From positions 82,268-146,267 of the forward strand of contig NZ_LWLS01000001.1 in the NCBI RefSeq assembly GCF_001905095.1: a stretch of DNA of 64,000 nucleotides, given 5' to 3'. Below are positions 8,498 through 17,562 of the stretch, piece after piece. The DNA is from Micromonospora sp. CB01531. Its GTDB lineage: Bacteria > Actinomycetota > Actinomycetes > Mycobacteriales > Micromonosporaceae. Numbering within the stretch: position 1 is the first letter of the stretch; the number at the start of each line of letters is the position of its first letter. The notes beneath the pieces are model-generated. The model did no database searches, was not told where the DNA came from, and saw only the letters and a program-made list of their open reading frames with translations. The position numbers and the translations under genes were made by a program.

Positions 8498-8911
8498 GCC
8501 GCTGATCGTCCGGCCGGGTCGGCCAGCCACACATCACGCGATCGCGGGGTCTGTTTTCGCCACCGCCCGGCCAACTCCGGGCGGTGCCGGCGACCCGGCG
8601 GACGCACCGAGCCCCGTCGACCCGCTCGCTTCGGGGGCGCTCGGCATCGCCGGCTCCTGGCCGAACTGGCCGTCGATCGACCTCGATGGCGTACGGATGG
8701 TTCGTGCCAACCGTCCGTATGACGGGATGCGTCACCCGATCGTGTCGTACTTGTGACCTGCTGCCGCTTCGCAGCGCACTGTCCCAAGTGGTTGCCTGAA
8801 GCCAACATCCCCTGGTCAAAAGCTGCTCGGTGCAGCATCCACCGGGGCGACCCTGTTACCCGACGGCGGTGGCCGGCGCTGATCACCGCCTCACCAGCAG
8901 GAGGAATCCGC
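8498..8911. other. Divergent intergenic region between mntH and the secreted metalloprotease
   Basis: About 410 bp hold no convincing gene. This region must contain the promoters of both neighbours. The one clear structure is the inverted repeat at 8690-8721. I could not recognise a yybP-ykoY (Mn2+) riboswitch, although one would make sense upstream of a manganese transporter. AGGAGG at 8899-8904 is the ribosome site of the protease gene. Confidence 0.5.
8690..8721. promoter_or_regulatory. Inverted repeat, candidate operator or hairpin
   Basis: CGTACGGATGGTT and AACCGTCCGTATG are inverted copies matching at 11 of 13 positions around a 6-bp centre (CGTGCC). It lies about 190 bp from both flanking start codons. 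It could be an operator for a metal- or stress-responsive repressor of either gene; no regulator is encoded next to it. Confidence 0.35.
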
Positions 8912-11041
8912 GTGCTATTGAAACGACCGAGCCGGATCGCGGCGGCGGTGGCGGGCGCCACCGCGCTCGCCTTCACGGTCTCGGCCCCGGCCCAGGCCAA
9001 CGATCACGAGAACCTTCCCGGCGAGCCGACCATCACGTTGCCGATCAACGACAGTGCGGCGGGCGGCACCTACAACCAGGACTTCACCCGGGTGTACGCC
9101 AACACCACGCCCGACGGCACCCCGGTCTACATCTACGTCCCGAAGGGCACCCCGCTCGACGGCACCGCGCCGGCCGGCGTGGCCAGCCTCGACCCGAAGT
9201 TCGATCACAACCCGGGGGACGCGTTCACCCCCTGCGCCACCGCCACGGCGGCGCAGTTCACCCTCACCCAGGCGCAGATCAACTATGTCGGCGACAAGCT
9301 CGCCAACCAGATCGTCGCGGTGGACGAGGAGCACTTCGGCCCGATGGACGCGGCCGACCCGGACGAGCCGGCCAGCGACTCGCTGGTCATGGTGCTCTAC
9401 AACATCCAGGACGACGCGTACTACGACTGCGCGGTCACCTCGTACACCGCCGGCTACTTCGCGCCGGACTTCATCCAGACCAACGGCATGAACGTCATCG
9501 TGGTCGATGCCCTGGACTGGGCCAACCGGGTCGGTCCGAACGACTCGCCGTGGCGCGACAACAACCCGGCCAACGACCGCCCCGAGCTGTACGAGGGCAC
9601 CGTCGCGCACGAGCTGCAGCACCTGCTGCACAACTACAGCGACCCGGGCGAGCTGTCCTGGGTCGACGAGGGCCTGGCCGACTTCGCCATCTTCCTCAAC
9701 GGGCTGGACGCCGGCGGCTCGCACCTGAGCAACCAGCAGGTCTTCTACGAGGAGACCTCGCTGACCCGGTGGGGCAGCACCCTGGCCAACTACGGCGCCT
9801 CCTTCACCTACTTCCAGTACCTCTGGGAGCAGGCCGGCGGCAACGGCGACGGCACCTACACCCCGGACAAGCAGTACGACGGCAAGGCCGGTGACCTGCT
9901 CATCAAGAAGATCTTCGAGGAGCAGGCCGACGGCATGACCGGCGTGCAGAACGCCATCGACAGCTTCAACGCGGCGACCGGCGCCCACCTGCGCAGCGCG
10001 GCCGACCTGTTCCGCGACTGGTCGGTGGCGGTCTACCTGGACGACGAGAAGTCGCCGATCTACGACATCAAGGCGTTCGACTTCGGCGACCCGGCGGACA
10101 CGTCCTGGACCATCGACATCGCCGACGACGTCTTCTGGAGCGGCCGGGGCCACTACCAGGGCGCCACTCCGGAGGCCAAGTGGGCGCGGCTGAAGAACCG
10201 CCCCGACACCACCGCCGTGCCGTTCGGCATGTCCGTCGAGCGGTTCCGCAACCCCGGCCCGACCGTGGCGCTGGCCTTCGACGGCGACGACGAGACGGTG
10301 ATCGCGCCGCACACCGGCACGACCCACTGGTACGCCGGGTACGAGAGCCAGGACGACAACATCCTCGACGTCGACACCTCCGGCGGCGTGACCTCGCTGG
10401 ACTTCTGGAGCTGGTACTTCATCGAGGAGGGCTGGGACTACGGCTTCGTCGAGGCCCTGGTCAACGGCAACTGGGTGACGGTGCCGGTGCGCAACGACGC
10501 CGGTCAGGTCGTCACCACCAACGACGACCCGCACGGCAACAACGAGGAGGGCAACGGCCTGACCGGCACCTCCGGCGGCCGGTACTTCGTGGACGACCCG
10601 GCCTACCTGCACCTGACCGCCGACCTGCCGGCCGGCGCGACGGACGTCCGGTTCCGGTACTCCACCGACGCCGCGTACATGGACACCGGCTGGTTCGTCG
10701 ACGACGTTCGGGTCAACGGCGCCGATGCGAACCTCACCTCGGCGGCGGGCAACTGGTTCGCCACCAGCGGCGTGCAGGACAACAACTGGACGGTCCAGGT
10801 GGTCAGCCACTGCGACCTCACCCCGGGCGTCACCTCGCCGGGGGAGACCACCGACGGCGCGGGCAACTGGGTCTACCGGACCACCGGCGACCAGTTCACC
10901 GCCAGCGGCCTGAAGACGAAGTGCGCCAACGGCAAGCAGGACGACTTCGCCGTCCTGATCTCCAACCTGCCGACCGGTGACCTCACCTACCTGGACGCGG
11001 ACTACACGTTCCGGGTGACCAACACCGGCAACGCGAAGTAA
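8912..11041 (+). CDS. Secreted zinc metalloprotease, immune-inhibitor-A-like
   Basis: The 709-residue product has a Sec signal peptide (KRPSR, hydrophobic core, AQA-ND cleavage near 31). The zinc motif HELQH is at 233-237, followed 15 residues later by E253 in WVDEGLAD, the third ligand arrangement of gluzincin/M6-like peptidases. The second half contains beta-rich segments typical of the C-terminal region of immune inhibitor A-like (M6) proteases (LDFWSWYFIEEGWDYGFVEAL, FRYSTDAAYMDTGWFVDDVRV), with DxD-type calcium sites. The GTG at 8912 has a textbook AGGAGG site. It is probably an extracellular protein-degrading enzyme. It stands alone and is followed by a strong terminator. Confidence 0.85.
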   Translation: MLLKRPSRIAAAVAGATALAFTVSAPAQANDHENLPGEPTITLPINDSAAGGTYNQDFTRVYANTTPDGTPVYIYVPKGTPLDGTAPAGVASLDPKFDHNPGDAFTPCATATAAQFTLTQAQINYVGDKLANQIVAVDEEHFGPMDAADPDEPASDSLVMVLYNIQDDAYYDCAVTSYTAGYFAPDFIQTNGMNVIVVDALDWANRVGPNDSPWRDNNPANDRPELYEGTVAHELQHLLHNYSDPGELSWVDEGLADFAIFLNGLDAGGSHLSNQQVFYEETSLTRWGSTLANYGASFTYFQYLWEQAGGNGDGTYTPDKQYDGKAGDLLIKKIFEEQADGMTGVQNAIDSFNAATGAHLRSAADLFRDWSVAVYLDDEKSPIYDIKAFDFGDPADTSWTIDIADDVFWSGRGHYQGATPEAKWARLKNRPDTTAVPFGMSVERFRNPGPTVALAFDGDDETVIAPHTGTTHWYAGYESQDDNILDVDTSGGVTSLDFWSWYFIEEGWDYGFVEALVNGNWVTVPVRNDAGQVVTTNDDPHGNNEEGNGLTGTSGGRYFVDDPAYLHLTADLPAGATDVRFRYSTDAAYMDTGWFVDDVRVNGADANLTSAAGNWFATSGVQDNNWTVQVVSHCDLTPGVTSPGETTDGAGNWVYRTTGDQFTASGLKTKCANGKQDDFAVLISNLPTGDLTYLDADYTFRVTNTGNAK

Positions 11042-11055
11042 GTTCCGTACCCCTT

Positions 11056-11086
11056 CGGGCCCGCGCCGCACGTCGGCGCGGGCCCG
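11056..11086 (+). terminator. Rho-independent-type hairpin after the metalloprotease gene
   Basis: A perfect 13-bp GC-rich stem (CGGGCCCGCGCCG with its complement) and a 5-nt loop start 15 bp after the stop codon. There is no U-tract, as is common in actinobacteria. It sits between convergent genes and may serve both. Confidence 0.75.
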
Positions 11087-11113
11087 TCGCCGTCGGCCGT
11101 CACCGGCCACCCG

Positions 11114-11830
11114 CTAGCGGCGGTCGCCGTCCCGGTCGGGCTGGCCCGGCACCAGCCGCCAGTACTGCCGCTTCCCGTCGTCGCGGACCACCACCCCAAG
11201 CCGGCCCAGCTCTTCGCGCAGCTCCCGCACCTCGCCGCCACGGTCGGCCTCGACCGCCCGCTGCCGGGCCCGCAGCAGCGCGTCCGCCCCGGCCGGCAGC
11301 CCCGGCAGCCCCTCCACCCAGCGCCGGTACGCCGCCCGGTGCGGGTCCTGCTCCAGCCACGGCCAGCCCTGCCCGGTGAACGCGGCACGCAGCCGGCCCT
11401 GGTCCAGGTCGGACTTCTCCCGGGCCAGTTCCCCACCCTCGGCGTCGAGCAGCACCAGCGCCTTCCCGTCCAGGAAGACCCCCGCGACCCCGGCCCGGGC
11501 GACGTCCCGGCCGTGGCCGTCGCGGTGCAGCCGCACCCCGGTCCGGCCCACCGTCACGGTCAACCGCTCCCGGGTGCCGAGGTAGGCGACGACCAGCCCG
11601 ACCAACGCCAGCGCCGCCGCGCCCCCGGCGTACGCCCGCTCGTCGGGCAGCCGGGCCAGCAGCCTGAACCAGCCCTGGAACGGGAACCAGGGCAGGCCGG
11701 CAAGCCAGCCGGACGCGGCCGTGAGCGCCGCGCCCAGCCCGGCCCCGAGCAGCGGGAACCCGGCCCACATCAGCACCAGCTCCCCGGCGCCGCCGCTGAC
11801 CACCGCCTCGCCGTACCCCCGCGTGGTCAT
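11114..11830 (-). CDS. Membrane-anchored YqeB-like protein linked to an ABC transporter
   Basis: The 238-residue protein has two hydrophobic helices (about 17-40 and 70-88), then a PH-like beta-rich stretch (RLTVTVGRTGVRLHRDG) and a helical, charged C-terminus (ADRGGEVRELREELGRLG). It resembles actinobacterial proteins annotated YqeB, of unknown function. The start ATG lies 2 bp beyond the stop codon of the ABC permease, so it is the third gene of that operon. It may be an accessory factor for the exporter; nothing catalytic is visible. Confidence 0.7.
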   Translation of the reverse strand: MTTRGYGEAVVSGGAGELVLMWAGFPLLGAGLGAALTAASGWLAGLPWFPFQGWFRLLARLPDERAYAGGAAALALVGLVVAYLGTRERLTVTVGRTGVRLHRDGHGRDVARAGVAGVFLDGKALVLLDAEGGELAREKSDLDQGRLRAAFTGQGWPWLEQDPHRAAYRRWVEGLPGLPAGADALLRARQRAVEADRGGEVRELREELGRLGVVVRDDGKRQYWRLVPGQPDRDGDRR

Positions 11831-11832
11831 GG

Positions 11833-12624
11833 TCAGGACACCTCCCGCCGTAGCGTCCGGACCAGCCCGGCGGCCAGCGGTAGGACCATCCACACCAGCA
11901 GCGACACGGCCAGGCGTGCCCACTGCCCCGCGGTGACGTCGGGCCCGAACAGCGGCTCCATCGTCACCCCGGTGTCCAGCCAGCGGGCGGGTCCGCGCAG
12001 CGCCGAGATCATCCCGCCGAGGATCGACCAGAGGGTGGGCAGCAGCAGGTAGGTGACGATCGCCAGCGGCGTGTTGAGCAGCAGCAACCCGAACCCCGCG
12101 CCCATCAGCACGCTGACGACCTGCAGCACGGCCGCGTGCAGGAGCATGGACCCGTCGAACGACCAGTCGCCCGCGCCGCCGGTGGCCCGCGCGAGCAGCG
12201 TGGCGACGGCGGCCACGGCCAGGCTGACCAGCACCGACCCCAGCGCGGCCAGCACCATCGCGGCGAGCTTCGCGAAAACGACCCGCTCCCGCCTGGGCAC
12301 CAGGGTGAACGTGGTCAGCGCGGTCCGCTGCGACCACTCGGCGGTGATCGACAGAATGCCCAGCACCGGCAGCAGCAGCCCCACCGGTAGCAGCGACGGG
12401 ACGAGGAAGTCGGCGAAGTTCTGCTGCTCCTCGCCGAGGACGAAGAGCTGCACGGTGACGATGCCGGCGGCGACCAGACCGATGGTGATCAGCAGCCAGT
12501 ATCCGGCCCGCGTGTCGGCGAGCTTGCGCAGCTCCACCCCAGTCAGCCGGGCCAGCGACGGCTGGTGCCGCTCGGCCCGGCGGGTGACGGTGGGCGGGGC
12601 GGGTGCGGGCGTGGTGGTGGTCAT
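11833..12624 (-). CDS. ABC-2 type transporter permease
   Basis: The 263-residue protein has about six membrane helices in the ABC-2 arrangement: a cytoplasmic N-terminus with RLTGVELRKLADTRAGYWLL, a long periplasmic-facing segment with ITAEWSQRTALTTFTLVPRRERV (the typical amphipathic coupling region), then four more helices. It pairs with the ATPase encoded immediately upstream (ATGA overlap at 12621-12624) and would form a half-size exporter, probably for a hydrophobic compound, lipid or peptide. The substrate cannot be deduced. The neighbouring divergent two-component system may control it. Confidence 0.85.
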   Translation of the reverse strand: MTTTTPAPAPPTVTRRAERHQPSLARLTGVELRKLADTRAGYWLLITIGLVAAGIVTVQLFVLGEEQQNFADFLVPSLLPVGLLLPVLGILSITAEWSQRTALTTFTLVPRRERVVFAKLAAMVLAALGSVLVSLAVAAVATLLARATGGAGDWSFDGSMLLHAAVLQVVSVLMGAGFGLLLLNTPLAIVTYLLLPTLWSILGGMISALRGPARWLDTGVTMEPLFGPDVTAGQWARLAVSLLVWMVLPLAAGLVRTLRREVS

Positions 12625-13517
12625 CGGGCGTCCTCCCGGGTCGGCGCGTCGGAGGTGAGGGAGAGGAAGAGCTGTTCGAGGCCGGAGCCGCTGGCCGGTC
12701 GCAACTCGCTGAGGGCGACGCCCGCGTCGGCAGCGGCCTGCCCGACCGCCTCGGCCTCGGCCCGCACCAGCAGGCCGTCGGTGACCTGGTCGGCGTCGAG
12801 CCCGGCCCGGTCCAACGCGACGCGCAACGCACCCTGGTCGCGGGCCCGAACCAGGGTGCCGGCGCCGGCAAGCAGCTCGTCCTTGCCGCCCTGGGCCACC
12901 ACCCGGCCGTTGCCGATCACGACCAGCCGGTCGGCGACCGCCTCCACCTCGCGGAGCAGATGCGAGGAGAGCAGCACGGTGCCGCCCCGGTCGGCGAAGT
13001 CGCGCAGCAGGCCGCGCATCCAGAAGATGCCCTCCGGGTCGAGACCGTTGGCCGGCTCGTCGAGGATCAGCACCCGGGGGTCACCCAGCAGGGCCAGCGC
13101 CAGGCCGAGCCGCTGCCGCATCCCCAGGGAGTACGCCCGGACCCGGCGCTTCGTCGCGGGCCCGGTCAATCCGACCAGGTCGAGCTTCGCGGCGACCTCC
13201 CGTCGGTCCACGCCCATCGTGCTCGCGGCGACGGTCAGCACCTCCCGACCGGTCCGCCCGACGTGCTGCGCGGACGCGTCGAGCAGGACGCCGACCTCCC
13301 GGCCGGGGTTGCCCAACTGCCGATAGGGCAGCCCGGCGACGGTGGCGCTGCCCGAGGTCGGCGGGGTCAGGCCGCAGATCATCCGCATGGTGGTGGACTT
13401 GCCCGCGCCGTTCGGGCCGAGGAAGCCGGTCACCGTGCCCGGCTCGCAGCGGAACGAGACATCGTCGACGGCCGGGAGCGGGCCGTAGCGCTTGGTCAGG
13501 TGGTCAACCTCGATCAT
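12621..13517 (-). CDS. ABC transporter ATP-binding protein
   Basis: The 298-residue protein contains Walker A GPNGAGKST (about 34-42), the signature SLGMRQRLGLALAL, Walker B VLILDEPANGLDP and the switch histidine in SSHLLREVE. It is a DrrA/CcmA-like ATPase of ABC-2 exporters with a C-terminal extension of about 80 residues. Start at ATG 13517 (MIEVDHLTKRYG), the standard family start. It overlaps the permease gene by 4 bp, with the YqeB-like gene third. It lies divergently to a NarL-type kinase gene 132 bp away, a frequent arrangement for exporters controlled by such a system. Confidence 0.92.
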   Translation of the reverse strand: MIEVDHLTKRYGPLPAVDDVSFRCEPGTVTGFLGPNGAGKSTTMRMICGLTPPTSGSATVAGLPYRQLGNPGREVGVLLDASAQHVGRTGREVLTVAASTMGVDRREVAAKLDLVGLTGPATKRRVRAYSLGMRQRLGLALALLGDPRVLILDEPANGLDPEGIFWMRGLLRDFADRGGTVLLSSHLLREVEAVADRLVVIGNGRVVAQGGKDELLAGAGTLVRARDQGALRVALDRAGLDADQVTDGLLVRAEAEAVGQAAADAGVALSELRPASGSGLEQLFLSLTSDAPTREDAR

Positions 13518-13649
13518 GCCGGTAAGCCTGCCCGCGCCACCCGGCCACCCGCAGCGGCCGGCGGTCGGCATCGCCTCGACCGAGGTCTACGCTCAGATGT
13601 CGACTTTGGTCGCTGGTCCGGCTCGCCGATGCCTGCCTAGCATGAGGGC

Positions 13650-14897
13650 GTGACCAGCAGTGCCGTGCCCGAGCACCCCTGGCTGTTGCCGGGGGCGCTG
13701 ACGCTGAACCCGGCGGCGGGAGCGCGACCGCGACGCACCACGCGGGACTGGATCATCGACAGTCTGTGCTTCCTGCTCGGCCTCGGCTGGGTCCTGCTCG
13801 CCACGGCCGATGCGGCCTCGCCGGACCCGGAGATGGCCGAGCCACTGGCGCAACCGTGGATGATCCCGGCCGACGCGCTGCTCGGGCTGGCCTGCTGCGT
13901 CCTGCTCTGGGTGCGGCGCCGGTGGCCGCTGGGCCTGGCCGTCGCGACCCTGCCGTTGACCCTGTTCTCGTTGGCGGCCGCGGGTCCCCTGTTGATCATC
14001 TACTTCACCGTGGTGGTGCACCGCCGGACGGCCGTCGCGCTGGGGGTCACCGCCGCCGGCCTGGTCACCAACCTCGCCTTCAACTACCTGCGCCCCGAGC
14101 CCTCCATGCCGTACTGGGCGGCCACCGTCTGGGGCGTGGTGCTCAGCTTCCTCGTGCTCGCCTGGGGGATGTTCGTGCGGGCCCGCCGGCAGCTGGTCGT
14201 GTCGTTGCGGGAGCGGGCCGAGCGGGCCGAGACCGAGCAGCAGCTGCGGGTGGCGCAGGCCCGACAGCTGGAGCGCACCCGGATCGCGCGCGAGATGCAC
14301 GATGTGCTCGCCCACCGGATCTCCCTGCTCAGCCTGCACGCGGGCGCTCTGGAATTCCGTCCGGACGCACCGCCGGAAGAGGTGGCGAAGGCGGCCGGGG
14401 TGATCCGGGGCAGCGCCCACGCCGCCCTGCAGGACCTGCGCGAGGTGATCGGCGTGCTCCGCGCGGAGACCGGCGCGGAGCAGATTCCGGAACGTCCGCA
14501 GCCCACGCTGGCGGACCTCGCGGCTCTGGTCGAGGAGTCGCGGGCGGCCGGGATGCGGGTCGATCTGCGCGATCGGGTGACCGCGGCGGAACGAATGCCG
14601 GCGGCCCTCGGGCGGAGTGTCTACCGGATCGTGCAGGAAGGCCTGACCAACGCCCGCAAGCACGCCGCCGGGGCCGCGGTCACGGTGGAGCTGATCGGCG
14701 GGCCCGACGCGGGGCTCACTGTCGAGATCCGTAACCGCTGGCCGGTCGGCGGGTCCAGTAGCCCCGAGCTGCCGGGTGCCGGGACCGGCCTGGTCGGCAT
14801 CGCCGAGCGGGTCAGCCTGGCCGGCGGCCGCCTGGAGTACGGGCGCGACGACTCGGGCGACTTCCGGCTCGCCGCCTGGCTGCCGTGGCCGGCGTGA
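13650..14897 (+). CDS. Sensor histidine kinase, NarL/DesK type
   Basis: The 415-residue protein has five or so N-terminal membrane helices (to about 180) with very short external loops, then the HisKA_3 dimerisation box with the phosphoacceptor in EMHDVLAHRISLLSLHA, and a C-terminal HATPase (GAGTGLVGIAERVSLAGG). A sensor of this kind reads the membrane itself or a membrane-acting agent. Start GTG at 13650. Its stop overlaps the start of the response regulator gene (GTGA). The divergent ABC exporter is the likely target. Confidence 0.9.
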   Translation: MTSSAVPEHPWLLPGALTLNPAAGARPRRTTRDWIIDSLCFLLGLGWVLLATADAASPDPEMAEPLAQPWMIPADALLGLACCVLLWVRRRWPLGLAVATLPLTLFSLAAAGPLLIIYFTVVVHRRTAVALGVTAAGLVTNLAFNYLRPEPSMPYWAATVWGVVLSFLVLAWGMFVRARRQLVVSLRERAERAETEQQLRVAQARQLERTRIAREMHDVLAHRISLLSLHAGALEFRPDAPPEEVAKAAGVIRGSAHAALQDLREVIGVLRAETGAEQIPERPQPTLADLAALVEESRAAGMRVDLRDRVTAAERMPAALGRSVYRIVQEGLTNARKHAAGAAVTVELIGGPDAGLTVEIRNRWPVGGSSSPELPGAGTGLVGIAERVSLAGGRLEYGRDDSGDFRLAAWLPWPA

Positions 14898-15577
14898 ACG
14901 CCGCCGCGGAACCGGTGCGGGTGCTGATCGTCGACGACGACGCGCTGGTCCGGGCCGGCCTGTCGATGATCCTCGGCGGGGTGTCGGACGTCCGGGTCGT
15001 CGGGGAGGCGGCCGACGGCGCCGAGGTGCCGGCCGCCGTCGAGGCGTACGTGCCCGACGTGGTGCTGATGGACATCCGGATGCCCCGGGTGGACGGGCTG
15101 GCCGCCACGGAGGCACTGCGGGCGCTGCCCCGGCCGCCCGAGGTGCTGGTGCTGACCACCTTCGACGCCGACGACCAGGTGCTGCGGGCCCTGCGCGCCG
15201 GTGCCGCCGGTTTCCTGCTCAAGGACACGCCACCCGCCGAGATCGTCCAGGCGATCCGCCGGGTCGCGGCGGGGGAGGCAACCTTGTCGCCGACGGTGAC
15301 CCGCCAGCTCATCCGGCACGTGACCGCCGCCGCGCCGGCCGAGGTGGGCGCGGACCCCCGGCGGGACCGGGCGCTGCGGCTGCTGGACGGGCTCAGTGAG
15401 AGGGAGCGGGAGGTCGCGGTCGCGCTCGGACAGGGCCGGACCAACGCCGAGATCGCGGCGGAGCTGTTCATGAGCGTGGCGACCGTGAAGGCGTACGTGT
15501 CGCGCCTGCTGACCAAGCTCGAGCTGAACAACCGGGTGCAGGTGGCGCTGCTCGTCCACGACGCCGGCCTGGTCTGA
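14894..15577 (+). CDS. LuxR/NarL-family response regulator
   Basis: The product has a receiver domain (VLIVDDDALVRAGL; phosphorylated Asp in VVLMDIRMPRVDGL; Lys in FLLKDTPP) and a C-terminal LuxR helix-turn-helix (LSEREREVAVALGQG...LFMSVATVKAYVSRLLTKLEL). The GTG at 14894 was chosen because it overlaps the kinase stop codon by 4 bp; a GTG at 14885 would add three residues. It is the partner of the upstream kinase and probably acts on the divergent ABC exporter operon or on itself. Confidence 0.93.
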   Translation: MNAAAEPVRVLIVDDDALVRAGLSMILGGVSDVRVVGEAADGAEVPAAVEAYVPDVVLMDIRMPRVDGLAATEALRALPRPPEVLVLTTFDADDQVLRALRAGAAGFLLKDTPPAEIVQAIRRVAAGEATLSPTVTRQLIRHVTAAAPAEVGADPRRDRALRLLDGLSEREREVAVALGQGRTNAEIAAELFMSVATVKAYVSRLLTKLELNNRVQVALLVHDAGLV

Positions 15578-15600
15578 GCGGCACCGGCCCGGACGCCGGG

Positions 15601-16323
15601 CGGATTGCTATCGTTCTTGGTTGTATCACTGGCGAAAGTAGCGCGGGAGAGTTCCCCCCGCAGTCCCAAGCCGACCTGGTATTGCGGGCCATCGGCGCCG
15701 GAGAACGGACCTTCTCCCTCATCGCGCGAGCCGCCGGGGACCTGCCGCAGGCCTCCCTCAATCGCGCCCTGCGACTACTGGTCGCCAAGCGCATCGTGGA
15801 GGTGGCCACCCCTCTCCACCCGGCCGTCCCGGGAGACGCGTTACTCGGTGGCCGACTCCTACCTCCGCTTCTGGTTGTCGTTCCTCGGCCCTCACCAGAC
15901 CGAGATCGAACGGGGACGGGGTGATCTGACCCTGCGCCGGATCACGACCTCGTGGACGCCCGGCGGGGACGGGCGGTGGAGCCGGTGGTGCGGGAGTCGT
16001 TGCGCAGGCTTCCCGCCGATGACCTGCCGGGGGACACAGCCGTGGTCGGCGGCTACTGGACCCGTACCAATGATCCGGAGATCGACCTGGTCGGCGCGGA
16101 CCGAGCACCGGTCGCCCGCCAGATCACCTTCGTCGGGTCCGTCAAGTGGCTGGAGAACCGGCCCTTCGACGCCCATGACCTGGGCCGGTTGCTCATGCAC
16201 CGCTCCCGGCTGCCCGGTGCGGACGAGCATGTCCCGCTGGTGGCGGTGTCCCGGTCCGAGGCAGCTATGAACGGTGTATCGATCATCTCGCCGGAGGAAC
16301 TGCTCGGCGCATGGCGGGATTGA
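15601..16323 (+). pseudogene. Remnant of a DUF234-type (archaeal-type) AAA ATPase, C-terminal half with frameshifts
   Basis: Three consecutive frames carry one recognisable protein. First, 15601-15840 in frame 1 encodes a winged-helix segment (VLRAIGAGERTFSLIARAAGDLPQ). From about 15830 frame 2 carries the family phrase TRYSVADSYLRFWLSFLGPH. From about 15945 frame 1 resumes with RAVEPVVRESLRRL, WTRTNDPEIDLVGAD and QITFVGSVKW, the restriction-endonuclease-like DUF234 tail. The P-loop ATPase half is absent upstream, where the response regulator gene ends at 15577. The gene is therefore truncated and has at least two frameshifts. Such ATPases are scattered and often laterally acquired. Confidence 0.75.
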
Positions 16324-16386
16324 CGACAGCTCCGGCCGCGGCGTGGCGTCACGCACTCCGAGCCGGAATGGCGCCCGGGGCGACGC

Positions 16387-16437
16387 CGACGGCGGCCCGG
16401 CCGCAGGGCCCTCCACCCCTGCGTCGGGCCGCCGTCG
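16387..16437. terminator. Long two-part hairpin between convergent genes
   Basis: An outer 13-bp stem (CGACGGCGGCCCG with its complement) encloses a second perfect 7-bp stem (CGCAGGG/CCCTGCG) around 8 nt. It lies 19 bp beyond the stop of the M15 peptidase gene and faces the end of the ATPase remnant, so it most likely ends transcription of the peptidase gene. Confidence 0.65.
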
Positions 16438-16455
16438 ACATCGACTTCGCCCTGG

Positions 16456-17229
16456 TCAGACCCCGCAGCGTGCGGCGGACCAGGTGGTCGTGTTCGCGCT
16501 CTTGTCGGCGTTGTTCTCCCGGCGTGCGTCCACGTGGACCTGGTTGCTGTGGCCCGGGTAGCCGGGGCCGAAGATGCCGCTGAAGCCGTGGCTGCGGGCC
16601 TCCCGGGCGATCCGGCACAGCGACGAGGTACGCGAGGTCAGGTCGGCCGCGTTCCCGTAGAGGTGCTGGCTGTCCGACGCGCCGCCGACGCGCCGGTTGC
16701 AGGTGAAGCTGCGGAAGCCGCTGTTCACGTGGAGGGGCTGATCGCCGAGGCTGTGGCGCAGCGCCTCCAGCTTCCACATGAGCCGTAGCGCGTTGGTCCG
16801 GGTCGCGCTCGCGGAGAGCGGGCCGCCGGTCCAGCCGCCGATGCCGCAGCCGTTGTCCAGCTCGGTGTAGCTGAAGTGCTTCGGCGTGCAGTCGTTGTCC
16901 TGCAACTCGTAGAGCTTGGCGAAGGTCTGCGGGCCGGCGGTGCCATCGGCGCGCAGCCCGTACGCCGACTGGAACCGCCGGACCGCGGCGGCCGTCTCGG
17001 AACCGTACCGGCCGTCGACGCGGACGATGTTCCGGTACGCGGCCCAGCCGGCCACCCGGATCTGCAGCTGGCGGACGTCCTCGCCGGAGCGCCCTTGGGC
17101 GAGGGTGCGGTTCCAGGTGTAGCAGCCGTCGGCGTGGGCCGGCGGCGCGGCGACTACCGTGGCGATCGCGGCACCGGGCAGAGCCAGCGCGAAGGCGACA
17201 GCGATCCGTTTCAAGGTATGGACGCGCAC
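16456..17229 (-). CDS. Secreted peptidoglycan-binding M15 (D-Ala-D-Ala carboxypeptidase-like) peptidase
   Basis: The 257-residue protein has a Sec signal peptide (KRIAVAFALALPGAAIA... AHA-DG), a peptidoglycan-binding type 1 domain at about 45-110 (GEDVRQLQIRVAGW, VDGRYGSETAAAVRRFQ) and an M15-type zinc domain with SDSQHLYGNAADL and HVD, the SxHxxGxAxD and HxD signatures. It should cut stem peptides or the D-Ala-D-Ala bond in the cell wall. GTG start with AGGAGG 6 bp upstream. Six cysteines in the mature part suggest disulfides. It is transcribed alone. Confidence 0.9.
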   Translation of the reverse strand: MRVHTLKRIAVAFALALPGAAIATVVAAPPAHADGCYTWNRTLAQGRSGEDVRQLQIRVAGWAAYRNIVRVDGRYGSETAAAVRRFQSAYGLRADGTAGPQTFAKLYELQDNDCTPKHFSYTELDNGCGIGGWTGGPLSASATRTNALRLMWKLEALRHSLGDQPLHVNSGFRSFTCNRRVGGASDSQHLYGNAADLTSRTSSLCRIAREARSHGFSGIFGPGYPGHSNQVHVDARRENNADKSANTTTWSAARCGV

Positions 17230-17562
17230 AGATTCCTCCTGATTGGAGTGCGATTGGGGCGCGATCAGGGCATCGAGCGGGACGTCCCTGGCTCATCCAC
17301 CTTGGCACCCTTTCAACCCAACAGCAGGCATTTACCCGAATTCGACTCATAACCGCACGTAAAGGCCTGTTTATGCAAATTGCACCAATCCTGGGAAACA
17401 TCCATTCCAGCGGTCGACGCGCGTGCCGGGCCCAGAGGGGACGGAAACGGTTGTCAAATCGTGCCGAGGGTGATGTTGCCGGGCGGCCCGCGGCCGGTAA
17501 CGTCTGCGCCGGGGGGCGGGCACGGCTTCCCGGGCGGCCTTCGCTGGCGGGGGAGGTGGGCG
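17230..17562. other. Divergent upstream region of the M15 peptidase gene
   Basis: The 333 bp contain an unusually AT-rich island at about 17330-17400 (ATTCGACTCATAACC, TTTATGCAAATTGCACC), a likely promoter area for the peptidase gene. I looked for the conserved ydaO (c-di-AMP) riboswitch sequence, which often precedes wall hydrolases in actinobacteria, and did not find it. Several upstream ATG codons exist in the frame of the next gene but lack ribosome sites. Confidence 0.4.

Noticed and set aside
8915..11110. 731-codon open frame on the minus strand opposite the metalloprotease
   Set aside because: Low-complexity Val/Gly/Arg composition and complementary to a gene with signal peptide and HExxH motif; a shadow frame.
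17230..17400. Possible ydaO/c-di-AMP riboswitch upstream of the M15 peptidase
   Set aside because: Such switches often precede wall hydrolases, but the conserved core sequences are not present.
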